Part shown: piece after piece, positions 46,182-58,300 of the stretch
Layout: every line of letters begins with the position of its first letter
Numbering within the stretch: the first letter of the stretch is position 1
Made by a program: the position numbers and the translations under genes
Notes under the pieces: generated by a model
Told to the model about the DNA's origin: nothing
Database searches by the model: none
Seen by the model: only the letters and a program-made list of their open reading frames with translations
NCBI GenBank assembly: GCA_018350325.1
Contig: JAEVLN010000027.1
Span: 558,001 to 622,000, forward strand
Length of the DNA stretch: 64,000 bases
Direction: 5' to 3'
Source: Globodera rostochiensis
Lineage: Eukaryota > Nematoda > Chromadorea > Rhabditida > Heteroderidae

Positions 46182-49100
46182 TTAATTCTTTTTTATTTTC
46201 TGTTCCTTATTTCTTTTGGGTGATCGAAGACATTTTGCCAAAAATGTTGTCAATTTGAACAGAATGCAGACAAACACTGCCACCACAAATGCCGAGAACA
46301 GAAGGACGTCGATGGAATAATAAGCCAAAGTGCCGAGTTCGTCCTCCCCGGGCAGGTTCAACTCGTTCAGCTCCGCAAATTCGGCCGCAAATTCCACCCA
46401 TTGGATCAATGTCTGTTTGGGCCCGAAGGGCGTCAGTTCAAATTTGCGCTTTATCATTTGCGCATTGCGACGGTAGGAGGGGTCGTTGAGGAGCTGTAAA
46501 AAGCGGCAATCAATTACAATAATTAAGTAATTAATGTGTAAAATCAGAGATGCCAAATGTGAGGTTTTATTTTTAAAATTCAAAAAATAGGAGGACTTTG
46601 CCAAGGCTGGCGAAGAACAATGCCTCGGCTCCAACTGCTTTCAATGCTTTCACGTCCAGTTTAATGCCAACGCCTTTATGTTCCGCCAAAATTGCATTAT
46701 ATTTTTGGTCCCCAAACAGCGGGATGGCCAAAATGGGCACTCCGGCGCGCACAGATTCTGTCAAGCTGTTCAGCCCGCAATGGGAGACAAAGGCACGCGT
46801 TTTTGGATGCACTTTAACATAAAAATATACAACAAGTCGGGGATGTACTAGACGCCAAAAAAAAGTCCGGAATCCGAAATTTTGGATCTCAAAAAAAGGT
46901 CCGGAATTCCCGACCCAAAAATGTCCGGAAAAATTTCGAAATATTAAATAAATCTAATCATTTTTTCGCCCTTCCGCGCAAAGTAGTTAATGGACAATTT
47001 TTTTACATCGGCGGCGCCAATCGCCCCCCCCCCCACAACTGATCCAAAAACTATGAAAATCCTGCCAATTTTGTAAACTTCCGGTTATTTTTGGATTTTT
47101 TTGGCAAAAAGTCCGGACTTCCGGACCTAAAATGTCCGGAAATCTAGAATTCGGTTGCATCCCTGATACAAACATATTGGTAACTTTTTAAACGTAATAT
47201 ATTTTCATGCCTAAAAATTACATAAAATTGTTTTTTGGTCCGCCCATGTCACCGGGTGCACATTTTTGTGTTTGGCAAAAAGTTTGGCGTCCCGCTCTGA
47301 CAGTTCAAGCTTCCAAATGAATTCATAATCCGAAAATTGTGCAAATGTATGCAAAAGTGCCATTTTCATTTGATTTGGCATTTGCTGAGTGTCCGTAAAC
47401 GACCCAAATGATACAAAAACGGCGCCGGATTTGGCATTGTCCAATATGCGGCTGACTTTCTAAAAAGAATTCGAATTAATTTTGCACGAAAACTTTTAAA
47501 TATATTTATTATTTATTTAATGTTTGCCGGGTCAACTGCTTTTGTGCCATTTCGACCATTCCTCCAACATTGATCACTTTGTTTGAAATTGGTCTCGGGT
47601 ATTCGAAAAACTAAATATTTATTAAATAATATTTACTTTTTTAAATATTAATTTCACATCACTTGATTGGAATTGACAAATAACAGCGAAATATTTCGCC
47701 CAATTTCTTTCATTTTTGGAAAATCATTTCCAAAAGCATGACGAACAATTGGCTCCTGAATTTTGCAAATTAATAAAAAATGAGTGAGACTAAATTTTTA
47801 TGTTTTTTGTGCTTATATGTTAGGTAACACTACGTTTTGCCAACTGTACATTTTGCCAACCCAGCCAAAATGGTACGTTTTGCCAACCCAGCAAAATATT
47901 TCATTTCGCCAACTCATCAAAAACTTAAATTTCGACCAATTTCGAACCCCGGACCCGAATTCTAAGGTTTTTTGATTTCAAAATTTATTGGAATCTTTTG
48001 GCCTCGAAACATTCAAAAAATATGCTCAAAATCATCCAAAACGTAAAGTTGGCAAAATGAACAGTTGGCAAAACGTAATATTTTTGCTGAGTTGGCAAAA
48101 CGTACCATTTTGGCTGGGTTGGCAAAATGTACAGTTGGCAAAACGTACCGTTGGCAAAACGTACTGACACCTAAATGTTATGATGAAAAACATATTTCGG
48201 GGGTTTTCGGGAATAAAAGCATTTTGCCATTTTTTGAGCATATTTTGGCACTTTTTGAACAAGTTGGCCTGGCAGTTAAAACTACCGGATGCAGAAAAAA
48301 TAGTGAGACCCCTAAAAATAGCATCTCTGTTAATTAGACATTAAAAAAAGTACTAATTTGTAATTAGTGCACTAAACGTGCCATTTTCGGTGCATATTTT
48401 GGCCATTTTTGGTGATATAAATCCGTTCCCTACTAATAATGAGAATAAAATCAACTCACTTCAAGAAGATCCTGTAAATCATAAAGGAATGCCCAATTGT
48501 AAAATGAATTGTAGAAATTTATTAGTCTGTCCCGGAATGGCAAAAGCGGTGTTCCCTCGCGGACAGCAAATATATCGTAAAAGAGGGAACGGATTAAATT
48601 AAAGAATAAACCATCCATGTTGAATTAAATATGCACAAGATAATATTCAAAAAAATTATTCTTTTAAATTAAAAAAACTTTTTAAATTCTTCGTTTCTCA
48701 AAAAAGTACGGTACCCCCGAGGGAAAATCTAGGGAAATTGGGCGACAAAAATAACGTGAAAATTTTGGTGAATTTCTTAACAAAATCCCAAATTTCTCCC
48801 GGCGGCGCCTATTGGCCTCCCCCCCCCCCCTGCCCTTTAAGCCTAAGAAGGCCCACTGAAGAAAAAATGACGACCTATCATTTATTAAAATAAAATAAAT
48901 TATTTTAATAAACTAATTTTTTTAGTCACATTAAAAAATTCCGATTTTGTTTCGATTTTCGAACTTTTCAGTTTCGATTTTCGTTTCGATTTCGACATTT
49001 TTTAGTTTCAACACAGCCCTGAACCCCGAGGCACACGTCCTCAGGCATTCATGCAAGCAGCACCTACTAGGGTAGAGTCTCGGTCTTAAGTCTAGGAATT

Positions 49101-50449
49101 TCTCGGGTTTTTGGGTCTCGAGTCTCGGTGTCATTTCTCGGTCTCGAGTATTAATTTTCGGTAAATTTCAAGTCTCGAGCATCCCTAGCACATATTGCTT
49201 GTATGCTTTTGCTCTGAAGCGGTTCCCCAACCCCGCACTTTTTTCGACGGGGGATTTTCGTCCGCGACCTTTCCCGCCTCGAGGGGTCGGCCATAGTTTT
49301 AAGCATATTCGATATTCTTCTCTTGTCCCATTTCTTATAGCTCTCTCACCGGTCACGTAGCTGGCAAATGTTGGGATGCCAAATTGTTTTGCCGTAGCTT
49401 GGAAAAGCGGCGCCGCAAGTGCTGCCAACTTTGTTTTGACCCCAATTCGATGGAACATGGCAAAAGGGCATAAGTCGTACATTTCGGCAATTGCGACGTC
49501 GAACTGTTCGGCCTCGAAATGACGGATCAGCTCATTGTTCCATGTCAATTCTGGAGTTATTAAGCGTTTAATACAAAGAATCGTGACCTTTATTATATAT
49601 TTCCTGTAATACTCTAGACCCGAGTCTTCTATTTTTCATTTAGGGTTGTGCCCCCCCCCGCTATATTATTTTTATATCTAAAATATATATATTAGTAGAA
49701 CCTCGGCATAGGTTTGCAGAAAAATTCATGAAGCTTGTCCAACCGTCCTAAATGTCGTTTTAATTAGGGTAGGACAAAACCAGTTTTAAACCCGGGATTT
49801 GGGGACCCGGTTTATAATTTTGTAGCCGGGGTTTTGATACGACCCGGTTTATTCAATTTTAAATAATTGGATTTTTGAAAACCCGGTTTTAAAAGCCCTG
49901 CACCCGGTTAACCGAAACCCGGTTTTTTTGCAAATCAGTCAAAGGATTCGGAATAATTTGAATGAACAAAACGTACAGATTGCCAAAAGAAAGTGGGGAA
50001 CGCGTTGTCGTCGAACGGATCGTTGAGAATGCTCAATTGTTGGATATTAATTGAATTCTCAGCAAACATTTGGCGAATGTCGTGAATTTTTTGCACTTTG
50101 TGCACTTCTTTTGGCCATGAGATGGTAAAGTTGTTTGGTATCAATCGCATAAAATGCTTAATGAATAAATAAGCAATACTTTTAAAACTTAAAATTCTGT
50201 TAAATTTTAACAATTTTGCCCTTTTCTCACCACTTGATGGCCTGCCTCGGTGAGCGTGTCCGCAATTGTTCCCATGAATTGCATGTGACTCCATGTGAGT
50301 GTCGGCGAGTACACCAGCACTTTAAGCCGCCTTTTGGCGTCCCCAGCGGCGTCGTTTGGAGGAAGAACAATAATAATTATACAAACAGCAATAATTGTTG
50401 TTATTAATAGCATCGATTTAATTAGAAAATGCGATGAGGAATAAGTCAT
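46182..50449 (-). CDS. UDP-glycosyltransferase (UGT family, glycosyltransferase family 1)
   Basis: Exons in transcript order: 50231-50449, 49973-50156, 49350-49550, 48460 to about 48530 (start unresolved), 47663-47755, about 47600-47530 (end unresolved), 47222-47459, 46597-46811, 46182-46493. The N-terminus has a signal peptide (LLITTIIAVCIIIIVL) then KVLVYSPTLTWSHMQFMG. The sugar-nucleotide half shows VFVSFGS and the UGT signature FVSHCGLNSLTESVRAGVPI...PLFGDQ. A transmembrane helix (VLLFSAFVVAVFVCILF) and basic tail end it, as in ER-membrane UGTs that conjugate small lipophilic compounds to sugars. Two junctions lack an obvious canonical site: the exon at 48.5 kb has no AG in the expected phase, and the one ending near 47.53 kb has no in-phase GT where family length predicts. 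So it is either an unusually spliced gene or a decaying one. Acceptor substrate is unknown. Confidence 0.82.
47821..48174. mobile_element. Foldback element (TACGTTTTGCC family) in a UGT intron
   Basis: Inverted ends TAGGTAACACTACGTTTTGCC (47821) and GGCAAAACGTACTGACACCTA (to 48174). Sub-repeats tacgttttgccaacccagc recur in each half. It is related to 21830-22200. Confidence 0.7.
49560..49970. other. UGT intron with accggttt-type repeat
   Basis: Contains aaacccggttt-type repeat DNA (49770-49925) like that at 31410-31560, plus a C run at 49650. There is no coding signal that would fill the gap between UGT exons 2 and 3. Confidence 0.45.
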
Positions 50450-52195
50450 CTTATTCGGTATGAACTGCTTGATGTTCTTCTGCTGCTGTTGCTGAATCAC
50501 AAAAAGAGACGGAATTGTTCTTTTAGTCTAAAAAAGGGTCAAAAGATAATGAATGGCAAATGATTTAGGTAGGTAATTTGAATGTGCGCTAAACAACAAA
50601 TATTTGTCCAGAAAAATGAAATAAAAAATGATAAAATTCACTTATCGTTACACTTTTTGTCTGGATTAATTCTCTTTATCAATTGAATTCTTTTTGTATG
50701 TACTTAATAGTTTGTTGGTTTTGTGTAGTCCGTTATTATTAAGTATTAGGGCTGGGATCGATATACACCAAAATGACCAAAATATCCGGGAAATTCCGGA
50801 ATTATTCGTTTCCAAATTTATCCGTAACATATATTAAGGAAGAGAGAGTAATTATTCAAACAGTAATCTTTAAGCTTTTATTAAAAAAAGAGCCCAAAAT
50901 GTTAAGGTTCATATTGAATTAAATAAATAAATGTGTAGGTATAAATTGATTAGATCATAATTAATTATAAACAATAAAATGAAAATAATTAAATCAATTT
51001 TAAAATTCTGAGACAAAGTGCCCAATTTTTAAAAACAGCCGCCGGACGCAGTTTAGCCAGGCAAAAGTAAAGATTGGATTGTCCCATTAAATGAGTTGTT
51101 TACTAGAGACCGGAAACTTGGACCCAAAACCAAAAATTTTTTGGTCATTTTTTGGATTTGATTTTTTTTGGGTTTTGCTCCAATGACTCAAAACCAAAAC
51201 CCTAAAATTTTTTGGTCCAATTTTTTGTACAAAAAACCCAAAAAATTTTGAGTTTTGGGTTTTGAGTCCGGACTCTATTGTTTACCATTAAACAAATAAT
51301 ATTTTTGCTAGTTTTAAAGAAATAGAATTAATTCCAATACCATCGACGACATCAAATTGGAGCATGAACTGAACGAAGCAATTGCCATTTTTCGAAAATT
51401 TCTTAAATAATAATTAGGGCCGCGATTTATATGGAAATCCATATTTTTTTTGCGCACTTGGAACAGCGTATAAATAACATAAATGATGTTTTTAGATTTG
51501 TTTGGAGCTTCTAGAGCCCATTTTATAATCCATATTTTCCATTTATTTCGCCATTTTTCAAAAATTCCTTAACAAAAATGCACTAAAAACGAAAAATACA
51601 CCCCTAATGATCGATAAAAAAGTTTTACAACAAAAAAATATTTTTTTATCTTAAAAAATTATATATGGATATGAAGACGTGAATAAAATTATTATTATGT
51701 TTTTTATTGTGATTTTAGTGCTTATCTTGAGGTTTTTAATAATGCCTTAAATTTTAAATTAAATAAATTAAAAATGTAATTCATATTTGATTTATGTTAC
51801 ATGTTTTGTATCAGGGATGATCGGAATTCCGAAGTTCCGACTTACGACATTTTTGGGCTCGGGATTCCGAGTTCCGATATTTTAAGGAAAGAATCGGAAT
51901 TTTCGGGAGTGTTACCCAAACTTTTGCCAAACAAAATAACAATGACATAATGCCAAATAACATTTATGTATTGTATAAAATCATTAATTTACCTAATATC
52001 TTTTGCAAAAGCTTCTTGCCATACACAACTAACTGTAAAGTAGGGTTGCCCCCGACCACGAACCCCAATTTTTTCGGTCGAAGTTTTCGTCCCCGACTTT
52101 TTGGACTAGCATTTTATGTATCTGGCTTTGGGGAACAGAAAAAGCGCATTTACCACGTGCCACTTTTACAAATGTTAAAAATAATTTTAAAGAAA
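50450..52195. other. Divergent intergenic region between UGT (-) and eL6 (+)
   Basis: This interval should contain promoters of both genes. It holds the 51104-51277 MITE, a repeat from 51410 (agggccgcgatttatatgg) and degenerate gaattccgaagttccg words at 51820-51910. No core promoter element can be assigned with confidence. Confidence 0.5.
51104..51277. mobile_element. hAT-like MITE (TAGAG family) with perfect 8-bp duplication
   Basis: Begins TAGAGACCGGAAACTTGGAC and ends GAGTCCGGACTCTA. TTGTTTAC flanks both sides (51096-51103 and 51278-51285). The interior is ccaaaaccaaaaatttt-type sequence. Confidence 0.8.
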
Positions 52196-54433
52196 ATGAA
52201 TGGAAAAACGGCGCCTCGGATGCTGCGCAATTATCAAATTGCGCCCGGACTTCAGCGCTTTTCCAAGGCGCGAATGTTCCATGCCAAGGGGCTGTGGATT
52301 AAGCTAAACAAGCCCTTCCAAAAGAAGATGAAGCAGGTCAAAGAAGCGGAGAATTTTGTTGTCAAAAAAATCGGTGGAGAGAAAAATGGAGGCGAGCGGA
52401 AAGTGCTCAAGAGGAAAGAGGTTGGAATTTTTTGGAAGCATAAGGCGTTTTCAATTACTATAATAGATATTTTCGGTAATAGGAGGGTTTGCCCCCCCCC
52501 TTTCCAAATTTGGCCTCAAAATCATTTAAAAGCATGGATTTGATCACTATTACATTTCGTTGTAACGCAAAGCTTGAGCTTAATAAATGTTTTTTCTCTT
52601 CGAGAACTTTCGAATGGCTTTAAGAATATCTGAATCGGTCAAAGAGAAAATTATTGACTCGGTCCGGCTCGCAAATGTCGTATATGCATTTTTGAAAATT
52701 GACAAAATTTCAAATGTTAAAAATGCAAAAAACTTACTGAAAATTTAATTTTTTTGGAAAATTTTCTAAGAAAACGGAATACTATAAAAACGGAAAAATT
52801 CACCCCTAAGAATCGACTTTTTTTGTTTGGCCCCCCCCCCGAAAAATTTTTTCTGGGTACGGCCCTGCATTGAAACTATTCAATTTTAGCCAAAACTTCT
52901 ACCACAAGTGCCGACTATCCAAACGAAGGCCAAAAACCGGTCGAAAAAAGTTCCGCTGCGTAAATCAATCACGCCTGGCACGATTCTAATCATTTTGGCT
53001 GGTCGTCACCGCGGAAAGCGCGTCATCTTCATCAAACAGCTTCCAAAGTCCGGACTTCTTCTCGTGACAGGTTTTAGAGCAGGCCGGGACCAGGATTTTG
53101 GGCAAAAAAACCGGGTCTAGGATTGAGAAATTAAAAAACCGGGATTTTATAAGGGGCAAAATAAATCAAATCCCGGTCAAAAATCCAGGACTAATGGTAA
53201 AAACTAGAGTACGGACCAAACAAATAATTGTACAAAAAAACCCAAATATTTGTACAAAAAATTGGACCCAAAAACTTTTGTTTTTGTTGTTTGGTCCAAT
53301 TGGGGCTCAACCCAAAAAAAAAACCAAAACCCAAAAAATTTTGTACAAATATTTTCCGTTCTCTAGTAAAAACCAAATTATTTGTCAATTAAAAAAACCC
53401 GGGATTATATAAGGAGGAAATTCAGTCCCAAAATTGGAGACTTCAGTACCAGTCCTGGCCTGGCGCCTATCTCGGAACCGCCAATTCCCTCCTCCTTTAA
53501 CATTTGCTTAGCAATAGAAATTTGCAAAATTAGTCGCATAGCATAAAATTTTTATACTAATTTCTTTTTCGAAAAATTCTGGGCTTAGCCCCCCCCCCAT
53601 CCCCAAAATGATTTGTCTCTTTGGATACAATTTCATCGCCTTTCTGTGTTTGTTTAGGTCCCTTAAAACTGAACGCGACGCCATTGCGTCGCATTGCGCA
53701 AGCGTTTGTTATTGCGACAAAGACAAAATTGGACATTTCATCGGTTAGCGTGCCGGAGCATTTGGACGACAATTACTTCAAACGGCGCAGCAACAAAGCG
53801 GCGGACAAATCAAAGGGCGGAATCTTTGCGGAAGGAACGAAAAAGGCAATTTGTTTTTTGATGGATTTGAACAAAAAACAAAAATTGATTATATTTTTGA
53901 TAGAAACTTTTATCGTTTTCATCAGTTTTGCTAGAGAGGGAAGCTTCATTTGTGAGGGCCTCTACAGAGCACTGAGTGATGAATAAACTAACATTTGAGT
54001 GTACTTTGAATCAGGGACGTAGCTATAAAAAAATTTTGGAGGGGGAATTGGTCCGTCTGAGCGCGGCACTCAGATGGCTTCCCATCTGAGAGCCGGGAAC
54101 GGCCCGCCGATCAGGAAAATTTTTTTGCTTTTTGATGGCAATTTGTTAGGAAACTTGATCAAAAACCCACCCCCCTCTGGCTATGTCCTTGCTTTGAATT
54201 CAAACAAAAAAAGGTTTTTGGATGTTTTATGAGTTTTGGGGAGTCCAATAAACCACAAGTACATTTTCCAGCAGTATTTTGTGACCGACCAGCGCAAACA
54301 GGACCAGAAGAGTATGGACTCGCAGATTTTGGAAGTGATCCGCAAGCATTCCGAGAAGAAGTTCCTATTCGGTTACCTTGGGTCCCGTTTCCACCTTGCC
54401 AAGGGAATGCATCCGCACAAAATTGTCTTCTGA
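52196..54433 (+). CDS. rpl-6: 60S ribosomal protein L6 (eL6)
   Basis: Exons 52196-52420, 52890-53070, 53658-53845 and 54272-54433 (TGA) sum to 756 nt, 251 aa, in phase. Hallmarks are [20 protein letters not shown] (KOW-like beta core), [36 protein letters not shown] and the C-terminus [20 protein letters not shown]. It is a structural protein of the large cytosolic subunit. Length is between the ~217 aa C. elegans and ~288 aa human proteins. Intron 3 starts GC, not GT: AAG at 53843-53845 is followed by GCAATTTG. The join gives [16 protein letters not shown], which matches the family pattern FASGKxEYxVSEQRK, so the GC donor is well supported. AATAAA is at 54482, 49 bp past the stop. Confidence 0.95.
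53208..53367. mobile_element. hAT-like MITE (TAGAG family) with perfect 8-bp duplication, in eL6 intron 2
   Basis: Begins TAGAGTACGGACCAAAC and ends TTTTCCGTTCTCTA. GTAAAAAC flanks both sides. The interior is aacccaaaaattttg-type sequence shared with 51104-51277. Confidence 0.75.
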
Positions 54434-55330
54434 TTTGGATGTTTTATCGTATAAAATTGATACATTTTTATTCTGATCGGGAATAAATATATTGAAATTA
54501 GAGTTCGGACCCAGCCAGGGTAAAGAAAATAGCCCAAACATTCACTAAAAGTTCAACAACAAAAAAGGTGTGTTTCCAGGGTTATTCGGGGAAATTATTC
54601 CGAAACTTCCAAATCAAGATTTGTTAAGAAAATTGGTCCAAAAATTATGAATGTAGCACAACAAAAGGGCGCATCCCCTATGATTTGGTTTTGTGATTCC
54701 ATCCAACCAAAAAATGAAATGAAAAATTGTGAATTGCTATCTAAAAAAGTTAAAAGAATTTTTATAATTGTTTACACCACCGTAAATGTTTAAAAAAAGT
54801 CCGAAAAAATCACTAACACAGTCGCGACCGGGATCGGGGTTTTGCCTTCACAAAAACCGAGACTGGGGATCGGGATTCAAAAACCCGGAAATTTTTTCCC
54901 AACCGGTCCCGGTCGGAATCCCGGTCCCGGCCAACTCTAGTTATAATAGGATAAGTTCAAAATATTTATTTTAAAAAATGTAAAATAATTTTAATACTTA
55001 TTTTAATTGCTTCTAAAAAGATTTTTTGTGTCCAAAATATTTTAATTTTGAAGGAAAGTGTTAAAAAAGTATTTTATTTAAAATTGAATGAAATTGTTTT
55101 GTGTGACACGGAAACTCCGTTGACGTGCTCATAAATTTATAGAAGAACCGCACGAAATTAAAAAAAATGTTTAAAACAATTAAACAAATATCATAAAAAC
55201 ACAATTATTGTACATATAAATTCAGTGATCAAAAATCAATCATAAAACAAATTGGGCTCTCTGATCAAAAAATGTCAGTTGATCATCACGAATCAAAACT
55301 TTAGTCTTAAATGTTCAGATGTTTACATAT
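54434..55330. other. Convergent intergenic region between eL6 (+) and the CUB-LDLa gene (-)
   Basis: Holds the eL6 poly(A) signal and a ccgggatcgggg repeat at 54830-54945 that ends ccaactctag, possibly a TAGAG-family remnant. The rest is AT-rich DNA with no gene. Confidence 0.5.
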
Positions 55331-58300
55331 TTAATGTTTGTCGTTCATTATTCCCCTATTCATATGCTCAAAGTGCAGCGGTGGTGGTGCCATTTTGTTT
55401 GGCATCGTTTTTGAAGGCCTGAAAATGATTGGATATTTTTATGGAAATTAGTTTTTTTAAGCAAAAGAATTTACAACGTTTAGTTTTTTATAAGCCTTTA
55501 AACGAAATTTCAAAAACTCGAAATTAGTTCGCTTAAAAAATAGGAAAAATTAATTTCATTTATTTTTTACAAAAATGTCTGTATTCAAGTCCCCAAGCCT
55601 CAAATTTGGGGAATCGATCGATCAATCAATCAATCAATCAATACATTTTCTTATTTTGTTGCTGCTGCTGTTTGAGGGCGGCAAAGTCGAGTTGCTGAAC
55701 ATAAAAATATTCGCCACTGTCCGCGGCCGTTGAAAGCTCTTAAAAATTTTGCGCCATTGTTTTTTTACTTTTTTATTTATTTTAAGAATAAAAAAAACCA
55801 TTATTTGGAGCCGATGTTGTTGCTGTTGTTGCGGTGCTGGTTGAACCCGCCGGATTCATTGCCGCGCCTGTCAAAAAAACAAAAAATGTATAATTTTGGT
55901 GACTTGGCATTCCCGAAAATCGGCAATTTAATATTTTTATACATTTAAAAATAAAATGTTTTCAAGCGTTCGAAATCAAAAACATTCATTTTATGCGCAA
56001 AATTAAATATGGAAATTAAGGTACTTTTCTTGGCAAAATCCAAAAAATCAAAACCATTAATCAAATTTTATTTACTGGGAAATTTCAAAATCATTCCCTA
56101 AATTGTTTTTTTTTGCTTTGCCCGACTTGGTCATTTTATTTTTTAAAATTTTATATTTCATTTTTTCCAATTTCCGCCCACTTTTATTTGGTGGCGGTTG
56201 TTTGGCATTCTGCTGGCGTTGTGCAGAAGAGGAGGACGAGCCACCGCCGGAGCCGCCCGAGCCCGAGGATGGACGAAGAATTTGGTGCCGATGCTGCACA
56301 TGCCGGGTATGATGCAATTTTGGCGGTAAGGGATGACTTAAAATTTTAAAAAATGTTGAGAGGTCGCAAAAAAACGATATTTTTTATCGTGGAAGAAAAT
56401 AACAAAAAAAAAAAAAAGAAAATTAATTTTAATTCATATCATGTCAACCTTCTAAAAGAAATTTGTCTGTACCAGTGGAGACAGAACACCAAAAAATGTT
56501 CGTTAAAACTCAATTATGTGAATTTTAATTAAAATTTATTTTCTCTGTGCCCAAATTTTGCTTGGTGCCTAATTTTTTGGGGTTCATAGGTTTTTTGCGC
56601 TAGCGCCCATTTTCCAGATTTCGATGCCCAATTTTCCGGATTATTGGCGCCCATTTTAGGAGGGTTCGGGGGTAAAAAATAACGCAATAAAAACAGAATT
56701 CCGAGCAAAACCGAAATTTTTGGGGGCTTTTAAAACACCGGTTTTTCACCAAAACAAAGAAAAATTCTGAAGAAAGAAGGCACCCCAAAAATAATTACCT
56801 AAAGCAACAAATTTTAGGGCTTACAAAAAATGTGAAAAAAAAAGTTTTGTTTGCCTTATGTGAGGTGCCATCGGAGGCCCCTGGGAGGGCAATTGGGGCG
56901 GTGAAAAATTGCAAATTGCCATCGGAGGCGGCGGCGGCTGAATTTGGTGGTAAAAATCGTCATGAATTATTTGTTGTTGCTGCGCATGCTAAAATTGGAG
57001 ACAATTTAAATATTGTTTTATTTGATTGAAATAAAAGTATATTTAAATTAAAATAAAATTAAAACAATTATTATTAAAAATAAAATTAATTTAACTTTTT
57101 CGATTTTATTTTAAATTAGAAATGTATTAATTTAATATTAGATGATTATAAATAGTTCAAAAATGTTTTTAATAATTTAAATAAAAAAATAATTAAACAA
57201 ATATTTGCTCTTGTTTAAATATTTTATAATTTAAATAAAATTATGCACACTTTTAACATTGGTCCTTGTTCTTTGTCATTTTGTTGTCGATTCAATCGCT
57301 TTTTTGTCCGATGTTTTCGACGAAAATGCATCTTAAAATTCAAAAATGCATCAATTTTATTTAATTAAATACCAAAAAATATAATTTACCCAACAGCAAC
57401 AACAGCCCAAACAAATGCTCAGCCACACAGTTACCAATGCTGCGCATAATGCCAACTTTTTGGGGCCCGAACTTGTCGTCAACAGGCCAATGAAATCGTT
57501 GGGAATGTCTAAAAAATTTAAAATTTTTACATTTTTTATTATAAGCAAAATTTTCATGTTTTCCTATTAAAAATATAAATAAAATTGGTGTTGATATTTT
57601 GCTGTGATTATTGAAGTATTAAATATTTTTTGGCATTTTTAGCTTTTGTGTTGGCGTTTTGTCTTAATTAAAATTGCGTAAATTAGAGTGCCATTTTAAA
57701 TAGCAAACATTTATTTGTATCATTTTTCGTATCAAAATTTTAAATGGACATTTTATTAGAGTTCGCGGGATTCTCGTTCCCGGTAAATTTTGAATTCCCG
57801 ACTCCCGCTTCAGAAAATAATTTCTTGGCGAAATGTTTCAAAAAATTTTGAAACTTAAAACATTTCTTGGATTTTAAATTATTTTTGGGTTGGCATTTCG
57901 TCTTATTTCAAAATGCTCTCACGTTGGCATCCGTGCGCAAGTTGCCGTCGCGGATGCAAGTCCGCCTCGTCGTCGGCACAGTCGGCGTACGAATTGCACG
58001 CGAGTGGTGCCGGAATGCATTCCTCCGTCACCAGCAAATGTGCCGTCGTCTGCGACGGCACTTTTTGTCTGCTATTTGAATTTTTTGAATTAAAATTGTT
58101 GTGAACAAATCCGTCCAGCACTTTTTTGTTTGGCATGCAAATTCGGCGAGCCCATCGCCGTCCGTGGCATTTTGCCGACATTTTTCAGCATGCCGAAATG
58201 ATGACCTAAAATTATATTAAACCGGTGGTTACTCCCCGACCCCCGATACGAGCCCCAAAATTGGTCCTCCCCGACCCCGACTTTCCCGCTCCGAGGGGAT

